Shown piece by piece: positions 8,539-17,120 of a stretch of DNA of 64,000 nt (positions are counted from its first letter, which is position 1; each line of letters starts with the position of its first letter). This stretch comes from Fredinandcohnia aciditolerans. Lineage in GTDB: Bacteria; Bacillota; Bacilli; Bacillales; Bacillaceae_L. Both the position numbers and the translations under genes were made by a program. The stretch is from the NCBI GenBank assembly GCA_003640645.1, contig QGHH01000015.1, forward strand, positions 1 through 64,000, in the 5' to 3' direction. The notes below the pieces were generated by a model, which worked only from the letters and a program-made list of their open reading frames with translations, was not told the DNA's origin and searched no databases.

Positions 8539-8991
8539 CTATATTCCGAAATACTCTTTGAAGATGTAGTAATAACTTCTTGTTACATCAACACGTTCAC
8601 CATTAATCATTTTAAGGATAAACTTTGACGAAAGAGTAGGTGTAATTCGTTTAACCTTATTCCTTGCAATTACAACAGAGTTACTTATACGCAAAAATTT
8701 TGTTGGGTCAAGCAAACTGACTATTCGGTATAATCGATCGGTAGCTAGATACTGTGCGTCTTGCGTTTGAACCTCAATTGCATGACCGAACGATTCGATA
8801 CATACAATGTCCTCTACCGATAATATAATCCGCGCATTTGTTCCTTTTTCTCTCACGGTCAAATTATCAATGTAGCTGTTGGTTTCACTTAATACGAAGT
8901 CGGCAGTATCATCTATTTTAATTCCTCGTTCTTCGAGTGCAGATTTGATTTCATCATAACGGTCATTACTAATGTCAAGTTTGATTTTCAA
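8539..8991 (-). CDS. LytTR-family DNA-binding regulator
   Basis: 150 aa from TTG 8991, chosen because GGAAGGAGG lies 7 nt before it. Upstream in-frame codons have no such site. The N-terminal ~50 residues have no receiver domain (no Asp/Lys signature). The C-terminal ~95 residues are a LytTR domain: DIVCIESFGHAIEVQT, LLDPTKFLRISNSVVIARNKVKRI. LytTR domains bind DNA direct repeats through beta strands. It leads a two-gene operon with the membrane protein at 8007-8525. Confidence 0.8.
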   Translation of the reverse strand: MKIKLDISNDRYDEIKSALEERGIKIDDTADFVLSETNSYIDNLTVREKGTNARIILSVEDIVCIESFGHAIEVQTQDAQYLATDRLYRIVSLLDPTKFLRISNSVVIARNKVKRITPTLSSKFILKMINGERVDVTRSYYYIFKEYFGI

Positions 8992-9189
8992 TTTGCAACC
9001 TCCTTCCGTACATTGCGATACATAGCCATATTTCAAAAATACCATAACAATAGGATTTTCGTATTTCAATATAAGAGGAACACTTTACAGATATATCCAC
9101 ATAGATTACACAAAATGGTTGATATTAATAAAAAAATGGAACTCTCTAATAATTGGAAGTTCCATTTCGTATTATAGTCTTCTTAAACT

Positions 9190-9256
9190 AAACTGCCTGG
9201 TTAGTTTTATAATTTAAAAAGAAAATGCCTAAATCCTACCTGGATCAATGCACACT
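9190..9256 (-). repeat. Dispersed hairpin element, copy 5 (decayed)
   Basis: CTGGTTAGTTTTATAATTT followed by GCCTAAATCC-TACCT-GGATCAATGCAC. The outer stem no longer pairs fully. Confidence 0.55.
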
Positions 9257-9336
9257 TTAGCACAATAAGAAATCATTTTATGTAATAATCTGACTCAACC
9301 AATGGAAATATATTATTACTTGTTTATGGAGGTGTT

Positions 9337-9912
9337 TTGGAATTGGCATATGAGAAGGGGATCGCCCAATCAGAAAAAGCTTATAATCAGTTGACTGAGA
9401 TTAGTTCTTTATTTGCAAAAACAGTAACAGAAGAATTTCTCTTAACATGGCAATGGTGGTTTGGTATCGCACTATTTATTGTTCCATGGATTGTTTGGTT
9501 TAGGTTCAGGAAGAAAGATAGCACGGGACGTCTCCTTTTAGGCGGCATAATAACTATTTTATTATCACTTACAGTAGATCTTGCTGCCTTATCTTTAGGA
9601 CTCTGGTCATACCCTATGATAATCATACCACTTGCACCATTTCTCTTTTTACCCTATCACTTTTCTTTAGCACCCGTTGCAGTAATGTTAGCTCTACAAA
9701 TTAAACCAAAAATGAATCCCTTGTTAAAGGGGATCTTATTCTCTGCAATTGCCGCATTTGGAGGTATGAATTTCTTTAATGCCATCGATTTTTACAACCC
9801 TAAGAATTGGTCCACTTTGTATGATTTTATTATTTTTTTAACTTTTTACTATGCAGCTTATTCGGTTACAAAGATTGAGAGCTATAATAAATTAGATAAG
9901 GGAAAAATCTAA
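9337..9912 (+). CDS. CBO0543-type membrane protein, hypothetical
   Basis: 191 aa. GGAGG precedes two possible TTG starts (9337 and 9343). A short soluble N-terminus is followed by about five membrane helices, with the opening LTWQWWFGIALFIVPWIVWF typical of the CBO0543 family found in spore-forming Firmicutes. Function is unknown. A perfect terminator at 9968 makes it a single-gene unit. Confidence 0.7.
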   Translation: MELAYEKGIAQSEKAYNQLTEISSLFAKTVTEEFLLTWQWWFGIALFIVPWIVWFRFRKKDSTGRLLLGGIITILLSLTVDLAALSLGLWSYPMIIIPLAPFLFLPYHFSLAPVAVMLALQIKPKMNPLLKGILFSAIAAFGGMNFFNAIDFYNPKNWSTLYDFIIFLTFYYAAYSVTKIESYNKLDKGKI

Positions 9913-9967
9913 AATGTATAATGACTTTAGGACAATTAAGTTCATATAACTAGTTCACCGTTTTAAG

Positions 9968-9990
9968 GAAGCAAACTTTGCTTCTTTTTT
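9968..9990 (+). terminator. Rho-independent terminator
   Basis: GAAGCAAA pairs with TTTGCTTC around one base, followed by six T. Confidence 0.8.
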
Positions 9991-10068
9991 ATAATTCTTT
10001 TAATAATTCAAACAGGAAAGCTAATTCAACTAAATTGCGCCGTTAATTTAAGTGAAGCAATTCACAAA

Positions 10069-10287
10069 CTAATCTTTATCCCCAAAATAGTCGTTTAATC
10101 GTTTGTTATTAGTATTTTGTGCTTTATAATTAAGTAGTTTGCTTGTAACAATGGAAACTATAAATATTGTTAAACCAATTAGGATGGCTCTTATTAGGCT
10201 ATGCTCCATAAAAATAGTTATTAGCACTGCGATAAAAGCCGTTATCATTGCTGAAATTAATGCAACTTTCATTTTCGGTGACGTCAT
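10069..10287 (-). CDS. Small two-helix membrane protein, hypothetical
   Basis: 72 aa, ATG at 10287 after AGGAGG. Helices at about 6-27 and 31-52, then a polar tail (KAQNTNNKRLNDYFGDKD). No family recognised. Confidence 0.65.
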   Translation of the reverse strand: MTSPKMKVALISAMITAFIAVLITIFMEHSLIRAILIGLTIFIVSIVTSKLLNYKAQNTNNKRLNDYFGDKD

Positions 10288-10442
10288 TTGGACAATTCCT
10301 CCTTCTTGATTAATTAACCTTAATTTCTATAATCCATTAATTTGTTAGGGAAAAGCGACTATTCGTTAAAGCATTTCACCATTTTGACCTGTAGTTAAAT
10401 ATCTTTGTCAAACAAACCTGTACCTTATAGTTTATGCCTTCA

Positions 10443-10485
10443 ATAAAAAAGTGCCTCAATCCTTCTAGGATCAACGCACGCGTAA
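10443..10485 (-). repeat. Dispersed hairpin element, copy 6
   Basis: GTGC (10451-10454) and GCAC (10476-10479) with AATCC/GGAT inner stem. On the minus strand it is followed by a T-run. It sits 11 bp after the stop of the reductase gene. Confidence 0.75.
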
Positions 10486-10495
10486 GTTGTTAATT

Positions 10496-11326
10496 TCAAA
10501 CGTTCATTTCCCCTAGTAAGTAAGAAATAATATCTTTATTCTTGCACTGCAGAGAGTCGGGCATATCTTCACGAATTGATTTCAGTGCAAAATAAAGTGT
10601 GTCCTCATTATTTTGAAAAAAGCTATATCGTAAAATATTCTTTTCACTTGCAAGTGTACTTATGATCGGTTCAAAGAATTGTCCCTGAGATATCATATCT
10701 TCTGAAGCTAAGTGAAAAATGCCTTCTAGCTTATTTTCAATAATGAACCGCAATTGTCTTGCTAACAGAACATCCAAAAGATTGTTGCATACTAAATTAC
10801 TATACACATCAATCATTTTATTTTGTTTTATGCTATCTATGATTAAGTTCCATCTTGGAGAATCCTTACCCCATATCGCTGGGATTCGGATAATTATCAC
10901 TCGCTCATTTAAAATCTCTTGTAGCATATTTTCACATTCAATTTTAAATTTCCCATAATCAGATTCGGAAATCGGGATATCTCTTTCAGTATGTGGTTTT
11001 GACCAGTCCCCATCAAAAACATTTGTGGTAGAAAAAAAATACAAACGACTACTGCTATTCCTTAACTCCATAGCCAATTCTTTATGAAACAGGAGCTGGT
11101 GATTAAAATTTCCTCTTAGGCACGAAATTACTACGTCAGGTTTAATTGAGCGTATAATTTGCCTCATCTTGTCGATATGTTGCACTTCCAATTGGAATTG
11201 CATATCGTCTGAAAGGCTCGTCAATGAAGAAGAGTATGTTCCATATACTTCAAATTCCTCTTTAAATTCATCGATTAAAGCTCTTCCTACAAGACCGCTT
11301 GCACCAAGAATAAGTACCTTTTCCAT
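10496..11326 (-). CDS. NAD(P)-dependent SDR / RmlD-like sugar-nucleotide reductase
   Basis: 276 aa from ATG 11326, which follows AAAGGGGG. The N-terminal Rossmann motif is MEKVLILGASGLVGRALIDEF (GxxGxxG, residues 8-14). An extended-SDR catalytic region is visible as STTNVFDG and a later SESDYGKFKIECE (YxxxK). This resembles dTDP-4-dehydrorhamnose reductase (RmlD) or NAD-dependent epimerase proteins, but no sugar-nucleotide pathway genes lie nearby, so the substrate is unknown. Confidence 0.75.
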   Translation of the reverse strand: MEKVLILGASGLVGRALIDEFKEEFEVYGTYSSSLTSLSDDMQFQLEVQHIDKMRQIIRSIKPDVVISCLRGNFNHQLLFHKELAMELRNSSSRLYFFSTTNVFDGDWSKPHTERDIPISESDYGKFKIECENMLQEILNERVIIIRIPAIWGKDSPRWNLIIDSIKQNKMIDVYSNLVCNNLLDVLLARQLRFIIENKLEGIFHLASEDMISQGQFFEPIISTLASEKNILRYSFFQNNEDTLYFALKSIREDMPDSLQCKNKDIISYLLGEMNV

Positions 11327-11377
11327 TGTAATTCCCCCTTTAGCTAATCTTTTTTTATTAATTAGTCGGTAGTTAGA

Positions 11378-11425
11378 TAAATTCGACAAAAAACTGTCTT
11401 AATCCATCTTGGATCAACGCACACA
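11378..11425 (-). repeat. Dispersed hairpin element, copy 7
   Basis: AAATTCGACAAAAAACTGTCTT then AATCC-ATCTT-GGAT and CAACGCACACATTAG. The stop codon of the next gene (11426) lies in the element's right edge. Confidence 0.65.
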
Positions 11426-12226
11426 TTAGTTCAATAACTCTTGCACTCTATCTGAAATATAATTCCTTAAAAATATAAGTTCTTCTTTATTAAAGAGGTC
11501 GGTAGTGTTCTCCCCTATATAACTGTCAATTACCTTCCTAACTGTGCTTCCTAATTCCTTTGGTAAAATTGTTAATCCCCAATTTCCAGCCTCTATTTTT
11601 GAAGAAATAACTTCCTCTTTTAAATACCAATAAACCCTGATTAGGTTTAATGAACAATAAATTGGATCTTTTTCGATATTCTTCAAACACTCCCGATAAT
11701 CACCTATTATGGATGATCTATAATCAGTTTTTGGGACAACAGGAAATACCTCGCTAATTGGCTCTCCCTCTAAACATATACCCCTTTGATTAGTAATGGT
11801 TATGTGGGCTGCTAAATCCGTATCTGTGTTACAATTGTCTTCGTTTATATATTTATATGTATTGTGCATCAGTTCATCTTCATACTGTTTTCTCCAAAAC
11901 TCACTATAATGAAAATCATAGAGGCAGGGGTGCTGCCACTCCATCAATTGTTCTTTATTTAGGAAACTTATTTCGACTGGATATGGAGAATTAGAATAAT
12001 TTAGAAAGAAGTATGCTAGATTTCTTTTTTGCTCTACTATCATTTGTTTGTTAGTTACAACCAAAACATCTATGTCGCTGCATTTTGGATTAAAGCCTCC
12101 CATAGCTAAAGAACCGTGTAAATAAAAACCTACGAAGTTGTCATTTACGACTTCTTTAATTCCTTCTTTAAAATTATAGATAAAATTCTTAATATCAGAA
12201 GGACAAGTTTTCCAATCATACCCCAT
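11426..12226 (-). CDS. Aminoglycoside nucleotidyltransferase-like protein (ANT/DUF4111)
   Basis: 266 aa. The N-terminal nucleotidyltransferase motif is GSLAMGGFNPKCSDIDVLV (G38-S39 ... D51-x-D53), the GS-x(10-13)-DxD metal site of ANT(3'')/ANT(9) enzymes. The C-terminal part fits the DUF4111 helical domain (AHITITNQRGICLEGEPI, then a WYLKEE helix). By family it could adenylylate streptomycin or spectinomycin, but drug specificity cannot be read from the sequence. The C-terminus runs into a hairpin repeat element. Confidence 0.8.
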   Translation of the reverse strand: MGYDWKTCPSDIKNFIYNFKEGIKEVVNDNFVGFYLHGSLAMGGFNPKCSDIDVLVVTNKQMIVEQKRNLAYFFLNYSNSPYPVEISFLNKEQLMEWQHPCLYDFHYSEFWRKQYEDELMHNTYKYINEDNCNTDTDLAAHITITNQRGICLEGEPISEVFPVVPKTDYRSSIIGDYRECLKNIEKDPIYCSLNLIRVYWYLKEEVISSKIEAGNWGLTILPKELGSTVRKVIDSYIGENTTDLFNKEELIFLRNYISDRVQELLN

Positions 12227-12254
12227 TTTTTAACTCTTCACTTTGTATTCCACT

Positions 12255-12320
12255 AAATGCTTCGTTAGTACAATAACTTCAACATAAAGTGCCTTAATCC
12301 TTCTTAGATTAAGGCACCCA
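12255..12320 (-). repeat. Dispersed hairpin element, copy 8 (perfect 11-bp stem)
   Basis: GTGCCTTAATC (12289-12299) pairs perfectly with GATTAAGGCAC (12307-12317). Both arms differ from the consensus GTGCGTTAATC in matching ways, which keeps the stem. Confidence 0.8.
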
Positions 12321-12383
12321 TTTGTTGAATCCCAAGCTGAAATACTAGTTTGTTGAACTAAAAATGGTGATTAATTAATATAG

Positions 12384-12417
12384 AAAAAGCCCTCTCTTAT
12401 AGAAGGGGGCTGTTTTG
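12384..12417 (-). terminator. Rho-independent terminator
   Basis: On the minus strand AGCCCCCTTC pairs with GAGAGGGCT and is followed by TTTTT. It lies just after the DUF898 gene stop at 12421. Confidence 0.75.
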
Positions 12418-12420
12418 TCA

Positions 12421-12774
12421 TTAATTTTCAAATACAGTATGTTTCGTTTTCCATTTTTCCATAGCAATAAATAACCAAAAACTATATATTCCTAAAGTAA
12501 TAATCGTTAATATCCACCATTTAATCCAATTCCCAAATAATCCTATTGCTGAACCAGTGAATTTTAACCTTCTTCCATTGATGACAGTATGCCTAGTTTT
12601 CCATCCCAAGATCATTGTAATTGCCCAAGGATAGCAAATTCCAAAGGTGCAGACTGTAACTAAGAATCCTAAAATTGACCAACCAATGTACTGAAGCAAT
12701 CCTCCATCAAAATATGAATTACTTTCTGTTTGTGCTACATTATTCTGATTAACGTTTACAGTTCCTTCACTCAC
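12421..12774 (-). CDS. DUF898-family membrane protein
   Basis: 117 aa. A polar, Asn/Gln-rich N-terminus (about 1-25) precedes a helix, a WKTRHTVINGRRLKFTGSA segment, a second helix, and a closing MEKWKTKHTVFE. The two WKTxHT units are typical of DUF898 proteins. ATG 12774 follows GGGGGG. Function unknown; single-gene unit with its own terminator. Confidence 0.75.
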   Translation of the reverse strand: MSEGTVNVNQNNVAQTESNSYFDGGLLQYIGWSILGFLVTVCTFGICYPWAITMILGWKTRHTVINGRRLKFTGSAIGLFGNWIKWWILTIITLGIYSFWLFIAMEKWKTKHTVFEN

Positions 12775-12913
12775 TAAATCCCCCCCTATCCACCTAGTCC
12801 ATTAGTATTATATCACTTACGAGAGGAAATTATAGGAAATTTCCAAATAAGAGGTAGATATGGGAAATTTTATGACAAAAAAACCCGCTTTTAAGTATAT
12901 CTGAAACTCACAG

Positions 12914-13144
12914 TTATCCAAAGTGATTATGAAACCACCAAATAATCAGTATCATACTCACTATTCCCCAAGCGGTGGTACTCATTATCCACCAAATGAT
13001 GGATTTTGCTTTTTTTGAACTCTCCTCGTCTTCCATATTTGCTGTTATAAAAGCGAGCTTACTTTCCATACCTTTTTTCATTGAAGTGAGAACAACAAAC
13101 CCGATGATTATGAAACCAATCGTTATCCAGAATAATATGTCCAC
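12914..13144 (-). CDS. Small two-helix membrane protein, hypothetical
   Basis: 76 aa with AGGTATAAAAGGTGG upstream. Helix one at 3-20, a charged middle (MEDEESSKKAK), helix two at 50-70 rich in Trp. No family recognised. In 13145-13975 I see two decayed fragments on the minus strand (near 13345-13440, reading ANKTFEVYDPERIVLVEGNS; and near 13525-13615, reading LLFGVLVGAPLG then IILGLIVGMK in another frame), plus a hairpin element. Confidence 0.6.
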   Translation of the reverse strand: MDILFWITIGFIIIGFVVLTSMKKGMESKLAFITANMEDEESSKKAKSIIWWIMSTTAWGIVSMILIIWWFHNHFG

Positions 13145-13448
13145 CTTTTATACCTCCCTTTTTTGTGCTTTCCATTCCTTTCAATTCTTTATACAATTAT
13201 CCTGCCTCGAAAGTTATTATGACTATCACGTATTATTCAAGAATAAAAATTCCAGTCACAATTGCTATCCATAGTTTGTCAGAAACTTTATTTTCAAAGA
13301 CATCGACTTTGTATTTCTTTAAATTTATTATATTTTTTTAAAAAAATGATGATACCGAATTACCTTCTACAAGAACAATTCGTTCAGGATCATATACTTC
13401 AAAAGTTTTATTCGCAATTTTAAATTGAAATAACACTTTTCTACAATA

Positions 13449-13512
13449 CTGCCCTGTTAGTTTAAATACTTCAACAAAAAGGTGCGTAATCCTTCTTGGA
13501 TCAACGCACCCG
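13449..13512 (-). repeat. Dispersed hairpin element, copy 9
   Basis: GTGCGT (13482-13487) pairs with ACGCAC (13504-13509) around AATCC/GGATC. Confidence 0.8.
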
Positions 13513-13891
13513 TTAAGTTAAATTTCTTATTTTCATTCCAACAATCAATCCAAGAATTATAGACAACCTAGGGGAGCTCCAACTAAAACTCCAAACAATA
13601 GAAAGTCGGTGAATTGTGACGAGCTATGCAGAAAACCAAAGAGTATTAAAGAATAGCTTTCTTAAGTTCCTCCATCATCCTTATAGGCATCCCCCATCGC
13701 ATAAAAATATAAACTTGGAAAAAACATTTCCCAGGCTAATTAGCTTGTGCAATCGCATGTTACTTACAAACAATACGATGATAGTTTCAAAACAGGTTGG
13801 GTCTTACAAAAATATTTAACTTGAATTCTTTGTGGAGTAATACACATATTAGAAAATGGTAAATACGCATTATTGAGCAACACTAGTCTTT

Positions 13892-13917
13892 GTCACAAAA
13901 TTTTCTTTAGCTCGTTT
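13892..13917 (+). promoter_or_regulatory. Candidate ECF41-type promoter of the sigma gene
   Basis: TGTCACA (13892-13898), 15 bp, then CGTT (13914-13917), 58 bp before the sigma start. ECF41 promoters are known to have TGTCACA and CGTC boxes about 16 bp apart. A similar pair lies upstream of the facing gene (15668-15694). Autoregulation is inferred. Confidence 0.55.
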
Positions 13918-13975
13918 TATTTTTGTAGCCCTTACTATAAATAAGCACTTACAATATGCGAACGGATGTGAAAAG

Positions 13976-14839
13976 ATGCAAGAAATGTACAATCAATATA
14001 AGGGATTGCTATTTAAACTCGCTTATCAACTGACAGGTTCAGTTCATGATGCTGAGGATGTTGTGCAAGACGTTTTTTTAAAGTTATATGACGTACCAAC
14101 AGAGAAGTTGACTCAACCTAAAGCCTATCTTTGTAAAATGGTAACAAATCGTTGTCGGGATTTACTAAAATCGGCGCGAATTAAGCGAGAACAATATTAT
14201 GGAGAATGGCTACCAGAACCTTTGTATAGTTCTAATGATGATCCAATGGAGCCAGTCTTGCGTGACGATTTATTATCTTATGCCATGATTGTGCTTCTAG
14301 AAAGGCTATCACCAACAGAGCGTGTGGTATTTGTCCTTCGTGAGGCACTCGGCTTTAACTATAATGAAATTGCGGTACTCATTGAAAAAAGCGAGGTAAA
14401 CTGTCGTAAAATTTTTAGTCGTGCGAGTTCAAAAATGGGTATTACCTCTGAGGAACTCGTGCATACAGAAAATACTTCAAAAGAGTTAGTTTATGATTTT
14501 GTTATAGCACTCAAACAGGGGAATATGAATCAAATTCTTTCTAAGCTTGATCCAAATGTTGTACTAGTCTCAGATGGTGGAGGTAAAGTAAAGGCCGCGA
14601 TCGAGCCAATTGTAACAAGAGATCTCGTTGCTCGCTTTCTGCTTGGCCCTGTACGCCAAGCTTCAATTTCTGAGGGAACTCCACATATTGAAATTAGACA
14701 AATTAACAATCAACCAGCATTTATTCTTGCTTCAAGTGAAGGTATTCATACGGTAGGTATATTTCATGTAGAGGGAAATTTGATTCGCAACTTATATATT
14801 GTCCGAAACCCCGACAAATTAAAGCATTTAGAAATTTAA
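13976..14839 (+). CDS. ECF41-type RNA polymerase sigma factor with SnoaL-like C-terminal domain
   Basis: 287 aa. Sigma region 2 at about 5-70 (DAEDVVQDVFLKLYD), region 4 at about 105-155 (PTERVVFVLREALGFNYNEIA). The C-terminal 120 residues are a SnoaL-like fold that replaces a separate anti-sigma factor in this group. All three hallmark motifs are visible: WLPEP (78-82) in the linker, DGGGK (200-204), and NPDKL (278-282). ECF41 genes usually lie beside a carboxymuconolactone decarboxylase, oxidoreductase or epimerase gene, as here (15047-15523). The signal sensed is unknown. Confidence 0.88.
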   Translation: MQEMYNQYKGLLFKLAYQLTGSVHDAEDVVQDVFLKLYDVPTEKLTQPKAYLCKMVTNRCRDLLKSARIKREQYYGEWLPEPLYSSNDDPMEPVLRDDLLSYAMIVLLERLSPTERVVFVLREALGFNYNEIAVLIEKSEVNCRKIFSRASSKMGITSEELVHTENTSKELVYDFVIALKQGNMNQILSKLDPNVVLVSDGGGKVKAAIEPIVTRDLVARFLLGPVRQASISEGTPHIEIRQINNQPAFILASSEGIHTVGIFHVEGNLIRNLYIVRNPDKLKHLEI

Positions 14840-14858
14840 TAAATTTTATGTTTAAAAC

Positions 14859-14908
14859 AAAGACCTGTAAGATGAAACTAAAAAAGTGTAAATCTTACAG
14901 GTCTTTAT
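14859..14908. terminator. Terminator between sigma factor and facing gene
   Basis: AAAGACCTGTAAGAT (14859-14873) pairs perfectly with ATCTTACAGGTCTTT (14892-14906). It can end both converging genes. Confidence 0.85.
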
Positions 14909-15046
14909 TGTTCATACCAATATATTAGCTTGGACACTTCTTAATCATATAACCTTTGTCCAAAATTGGTAGCTATGATGTCAACAAATTCTAATTAATA
15001 AATTTCATATATATAAACGTATGGCAAGGGACCACGCATATTGAGT

Positions 15047-15523
15047 TCATAGGCCCGCTTTAGTCAATCCAAATGCTTTGTCTGCAGAACCTGGTATTGT
15101 TTTGAATGCGACATTAATGCGATTCCAAGCATTGATAGCCATTATTGAGAATGTGAGGTCTGATATTTCTTTTTCTGACAACTGCTCACTAACACGTTCA
15201 AAAATGTCATCAGGAACTCCTCCCTCAGGTAGCTTAGTCAAAATCTCGGTCCATGTAAGACAAGCCCGTTCGCGTGGACTAAATAGATTCGATTCACGCC
15301 AAATTGGTATATGATAAAGGCGAAGTTCACTCTCACCATGAATCTTGGCCTGTTTAATATGCATATCTAGGCAAAAACCACAGCCATTTATTTGTGAAGC
15401 TCTAATGTGAACGAGATGAAGGATATGCTCCTCAATTGAACTTTCCATCTCTGCATTACTAAGTTCCATCATCTTGTGGAAAAATTCTGGTGATTGTTGC
15501 ATGTAATTTATACGTTGTGTCAT
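15047..15523 (-). CDS. Carboxymuconolactone decarboxylase / AhpD-like protein
   Basis: 158 aa with the CMD fold and redox motif CGFC within INGCGFCLDMHIKQA (about 46-60), like AhpD alkylhydroperoxidase-type proteins. The pattern LVHIRASQINGCGFCLDMH is the core active-site helix. It is the expected ECF41 partner and probable target, converging on the sigma gene with a shared terminator. Its reaction is unknown; a peroxide- or thiol-linked redox role is inferred from the CxxC. Confidence 0.85.
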   Translation of the reverse strand: MTQRINYMQQSPEFFHKMMELSNAEMESSIEEHILHLVHIRASQINGCGFCLDMHIKQAKIHGESELRLYHIPIWRESNLFSPRERACLTWTEILTKLPEGGVPDDIFERVSEQLSEKEISDLTFSIMAINAWNRINVAFKTIPGSADKAFGLTKAGL

Positions 15524-15667
15524 AACGATTTTACCTCTTTCCTTTTTTGATTTAAATGCTAGACTATATAACTTATTTGCATAACGAATATTCTATTGGG
15601 TCTTTCAATCTTTGTCTCTACCTCTATTCTCGACTCCACCTCCCCTTTTAATCCCACTCAACTATAT

Positions 15668-15694
15668 AACGACACCATGCTTCATTTCGTGACA
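15668..15694 (-). promoter_or_regulatory. Candidate ECF41-type promoter of the CMD gene
   Basis: On the minus strand TGTCACG, 16 bp, CGTT, matching the candidate promoter upstream of the sigma gene. It lies about 145 bp before the CMD start, which implies a long leader. The remainder of 15700-15920 shows no gene. Confidence 0.5.
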
Positions 15695-15924
15695 ATCTCT
15701 TATTAATTTAAATCCATAACATACTACTCTAATAGTTAACTTGACTGTTCTATACCACCATGAAATATAACGTTGTTTCATATCGATTCGTGCCATACAA
15801 GTTACGGTTAAAGAAAAATGGAAATTTGGTCAATCAAAACTCTGCTGACACTAGTTTTACTCAAATAATCTATCACATATTAAGAGATAGGACTTTATAT
15901 TAACTAGTTGTAAATGCAATGCCT

Positions 15925-15991
15925 CAAAAAAAAAATGGTGCATGTCACCCCACTGCGTTTAGATTCTTTTGCAGAGAAGGTGAATGCACCA
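15925..15991 (-). terminator. Terminator of the ger operon
   Basis: On the minus strand TGGTGCATTCACC and GGTGACATGCACCA form a long stem followed by ten T. It begins 4 bp after the gerB stop. Confidence 0.85.
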
Positions 15992-15994
15992 ACA

Positions 15995-17077
15995 TCAGGT
16001 CTTGCTTTTTTGTTTAATTACAGTAGTAATCCATAAGATAAGTGGGATTAATATGCCACATACAGGAAATGCAACATTTGTCCAAAATTGGTCAAATGAT
16101 ACGATTGTGGTCTCATCTGGTATCAAAATGGCTATTATACAAATTGCGGGTGCCCCGTAAAAAATATTTCTTCGCCAATTTTTCATTTGGAACCAATTTG
16201 CAATTTCATAGCTTGCAATAAAAAAATATAATGATAATTGTGCTACCACACCGAAAACCATAATAAACATAATGAATACATCAATGTTTTGAATGAAATC
16301 TAAAATATCAGTATTTCTCACGAAAACAAAGTAAGAAAACCGTATTTTTGCTGATAAATTCGGCCCCAAAATCAATAGCACCATTAGTGTAGCAGTTAAA
16401 ACCATGAAAATGGTAATGACTACTCCCAATAAAGATTTCGAAAATGCTTTTCGAGGCTTCTGAACAAATGAAATAATGACCAATAAGATGAAAGGACCCG
16501 GAAACCAAAAAGCAGGACCGAGTGAACCTTTCAAAATATTAACCCATCCTGAATCAAAATAAACAGGTAATAAATGATGCCACTCTATGTCTTGTATATT
16601 TAAAATGAAGCTAATCATTAATGTAAAAATTATAAGTGGCCCAACTATTTCGCAAAATCGACCGATTCCCGTAATACCTGCCGAATAGGTCAGATAAGTC
16701 ATCAGGATAGTTAGTAATAACATGATTATCCAAACTGGTGTTCTATCTAGAAGAATTAGATGAATAAAGTCTGCAAATGAACGGAGTAAAACAGCAGGCA
16801 GTATAAACCATGCTACTAGAAATGGGAGAGCAACTAATCTCCCTATGCCTTTGCCTAGCAGTTTTTGGCTAAATTGAATCAATGTTTGGTTTGGATGCAG
16901 AGTGCTAAGATGAACAAACAGAAAGGCTAAGATCAGACCAATTAAACCCCCAGCTATCATCGAAAGCCATGCATCTTGTTTAGCAATCTGGATTGTTGGC
17001 GTAATTTTTAGCGATATCATTGCAACAATTTCAGTAGTTGCCAAAATCCAAACAATTTGGGTTCCTGTTAACTTCAT
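15995..17077 (-). CDS. GerB-type spore germination permease (GerAB/KB family)
   Basis: 360 aa, normal length. About ten membrane helices, APC-superfamily fold. The opening LTGTQIVWILATTEIVAMISL and the conserved PFLVAWFILPAVLLRSFADF region are typical of B subunits, which bind the germinant in the inner spore membrane. Third gene of the gerA-gerC-gerB operon, 43 bp after gerC, with AAAGGAG before its ATG. Which germinant it recognises cannot be told. Expression in the forespore is expected from the family. Confidence 0.9.
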   Translation of the reverse strand: MKLTGTQIVWILATTEIVAMISLKITPTIQIAKQDAWLSMIAGGLIGLILAFLFVHLSTLHPNQTLIQFSQKLLGKGIGRLVALPFLVAWFILPAVLLRSFADFIHLILLDRTPVWIIMLLLTILMTYLTYSAGITGIGRFCEIVGPLIIFTLMISFILNIQDIEWHHLLPVYFDSGWVNILKGSLGPAFWFPGPFILLVIISFVQKPRKAFSKSLLGVVITIFMVLTATLMVLLILGPNLSAKIRFSYFVFVRNTDILDFIQNIDVFIMFIMVFGVVAQLSLYFFIASYEIANWFQMKNWRRNIFYGAPAICIIAILIPDETTIVSFDQFWTNVAFPVCGILIPLILWITTVIKQKSKT

Positions 17078-17120
17078 AAGTCCTTGCCACTCCTTTTTGA
17101 AATTAAATGGGCAACCATTT

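Noticed and set aside
12289-12317. Riboswitch in the hairpin elements
   Set aside because: Elements lie mainly after stops, are short single hairpins and are shared by unrelated genes.
13616-13819. 67-aa plus-strand ORF
   Set aside because: No ribosome binding site, His/Pro-rich chance-like composition, lies among decayed fragments.
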